Assembly (NCBI RefSeq): GCF_021655555.1
Contig: NZ_AP023086.1
Span: 4,618,685-4,682,684 of the forward strand
From: Marinagarivorans cellulosilyticus
Lineage (GTDB): Bacteria > Pseudomonadota > Gammaproteobacteria > Pseudomonadales > Cellvibrionaceae
Length of the DNA stretch: 64,000 nt
Direction of reading: 5' to 3'
Part shown: positions 63,508 through 64,000 of the stretch, one piece after another
Position numbering within the stretch: position 1 is the first letter of the stretch
Layout: the number at the start of each line of letters is the position of its first letter
Notes under the pieces: model-generated
What the model saw: the letters and a program-made list of their open reading frames with translations, nothing else
The model's database searches: none
What the model was told of the DNA's origin: nothing
Translations under genes and position numbers: made by a program

Positions 63508-64000
63508 ATGGGAAGAACGTACGAGAACCGCAAAGCCTCGATGGCGAAAACCGGCGCCATGAAAACCAAGCTATATTCTAAATATGGTAAAGAGATTTAT
63601 GTTTGCGCCAAAAATGGCGGCTTTGACCCCAGCGCTAACCTCAGCTTGCGCCGCCTAATAGAAAAAGCAAAAAAAGAACAAGTTCCCAGCCACGTCATCG
63701 ATAAGGCGATCGATAAAGCCAAAGGCGGTGGCGGCGAGGATTACGTGACTGTTCGCTTTGAAGGCTTTGGACCTGGCAACTGCATGGTTATTGTCGATTG
63801 CTTAACCGACAATAACAATCGCACTTTCGGCGATGTACGAACCTGCTTCAACAAAGCCAAAGCCAAGCTAGGCGGCCAGGGCTCTGTTGCTCACATGTTC
63901 GATCACCGCGCCATATTTGGCTTTAAACATGACGACGAAGATGCTGTTTTAGAAGCTTTAATGGAGCACGATGTTGATGTTGCCGATATCGAAAATGAAG
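63508..64000 (+). CDS. YebC/PmpR-family DNA-binding protein, YeeN type (3' end outside)
   Basis: The first 164 residues of a gene that leaves the window. MGRTYENRKASMAKTGAMKTKLYSKYGKEIYVCAKNGGFDPSANLSLRRLIEKAKKEQVPSHVIDKAIDKAKGGGGEDY followed by RFEGFGPGNCMVIVDCLTDNNNRT is the YebC/YeeN family, with the shorter N-terminus (MGR-) of YeeN. Roles reported include transcription regulation and relief of ribosome stalling. Confidence 0.9.
   Translation, partial: MGRTYENRKASMAKTGAMKTKLYSKYGKEIYVCAKNGGFDPSANLSLRRLIEKAKKEQVPSHVIDKAIDKAKGGGGEDYVTVRFEGFGPGNCMVIVDCLTDNNNRTFGDVRTCFNKAKAKLGGQGSVAHMFDHRAIFGFKHDDEDAVLEALMEHDVDVADIENE

Overview
The window looks like chromosomal DNA of a marine gammaproteobacterium, most likely from the Cellvibrionaceae (relatives of Saccharophagus, Teredinibacter or Simiduia). 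This rests on: housekeeping genes of clear gammaproteobacterial type (hemY, rluA/rluD, holB-pilZ, psrA-nagZ, thrS-infC-rpmI-rplT-pheST-ihfA, bamD); gene pairings also seen in pseudomonads (yihY-arsC-wrbA-DUF2069, psrA-nagZ, ccoS-safE); secreted lipoproteins with serine-rich and Glu-Pro repeat linkers, typical of polysaccharide-degrading Cellvibrionales; and a GH3 beta-glucosidase. The genus is an inference. I saw no tRNA, rRNA, CRISPR array, prophage or intact insertion sequence.

Layout. 1-8.5 kb: the end of hemY, an RluA-type pseudouridine synthase, a YtrA-like GntR/ABC operon with a GIN-domain protein upstream, greB-tatD, pilZ-holB and rluA. 8.5-18.3 kb: a MITE, an HD-GYP protein, an aromatic/aspartate aminotransferase, a stand-alone receiver protein, yihY, then arsC-wrbA-DUF2069-sppA-eamA and a small DUF465 protein. 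18.3-24.5 kb: a large c-type cytochrome lipoprotein, a previously unmarked CsrB/RsmZ-type small RNA with its own GacA-type palindrome, promoter and terminator, a second MITE, and the GH3 enzyme. 24.5-32.6 kb: the translation cluster, all on the minus strand: thrS, infC (ATT start), rpmI, rplT, terminator, pheS, pheT, ihfA and a MerR regulator. 32.6-45.9 kb: a secreted unknown protein, MTI phosphorylase, a REC-REC-GGDEF protein with a degenerate active site, rhlB, a RimK-like ATP-grasp / RMD1 / GNAT-C39 locus, degV, a zinc-ribbon protein, pgeF-rluD, bamD and a glutathione peroxidase. 46-57.8 kb: hpt, mscS, nagZ, psrA, yheS-gloA, safE-ccoS, two small FliS/FliT-like proteins, tilS and a YgiQ-type radical SAM protein. 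57.9-64 kb: a triheme lipoprotein whose 5' end is frameshifted, an alpha/beta hydrolase, a second MITE family, a peroxiredoxin-like protein, a MOSC protein, alanine dehydrogenase and the start of a YebC/YeeN-family protein.

The most valuable items outside ordinary genes are the CsrB-like RNA at about 21696-21975 (19 GGA motifs); the approximately 210-bp MITE family with GTAACTATTCAG ends, one copy flanked by a perfect 8-bp target duplication; the frameshifted cytochrome lipoprotein; and the RimK-like/GNAT-C39 locus, which may be an uncharacterised peptide-tagging and processing system.
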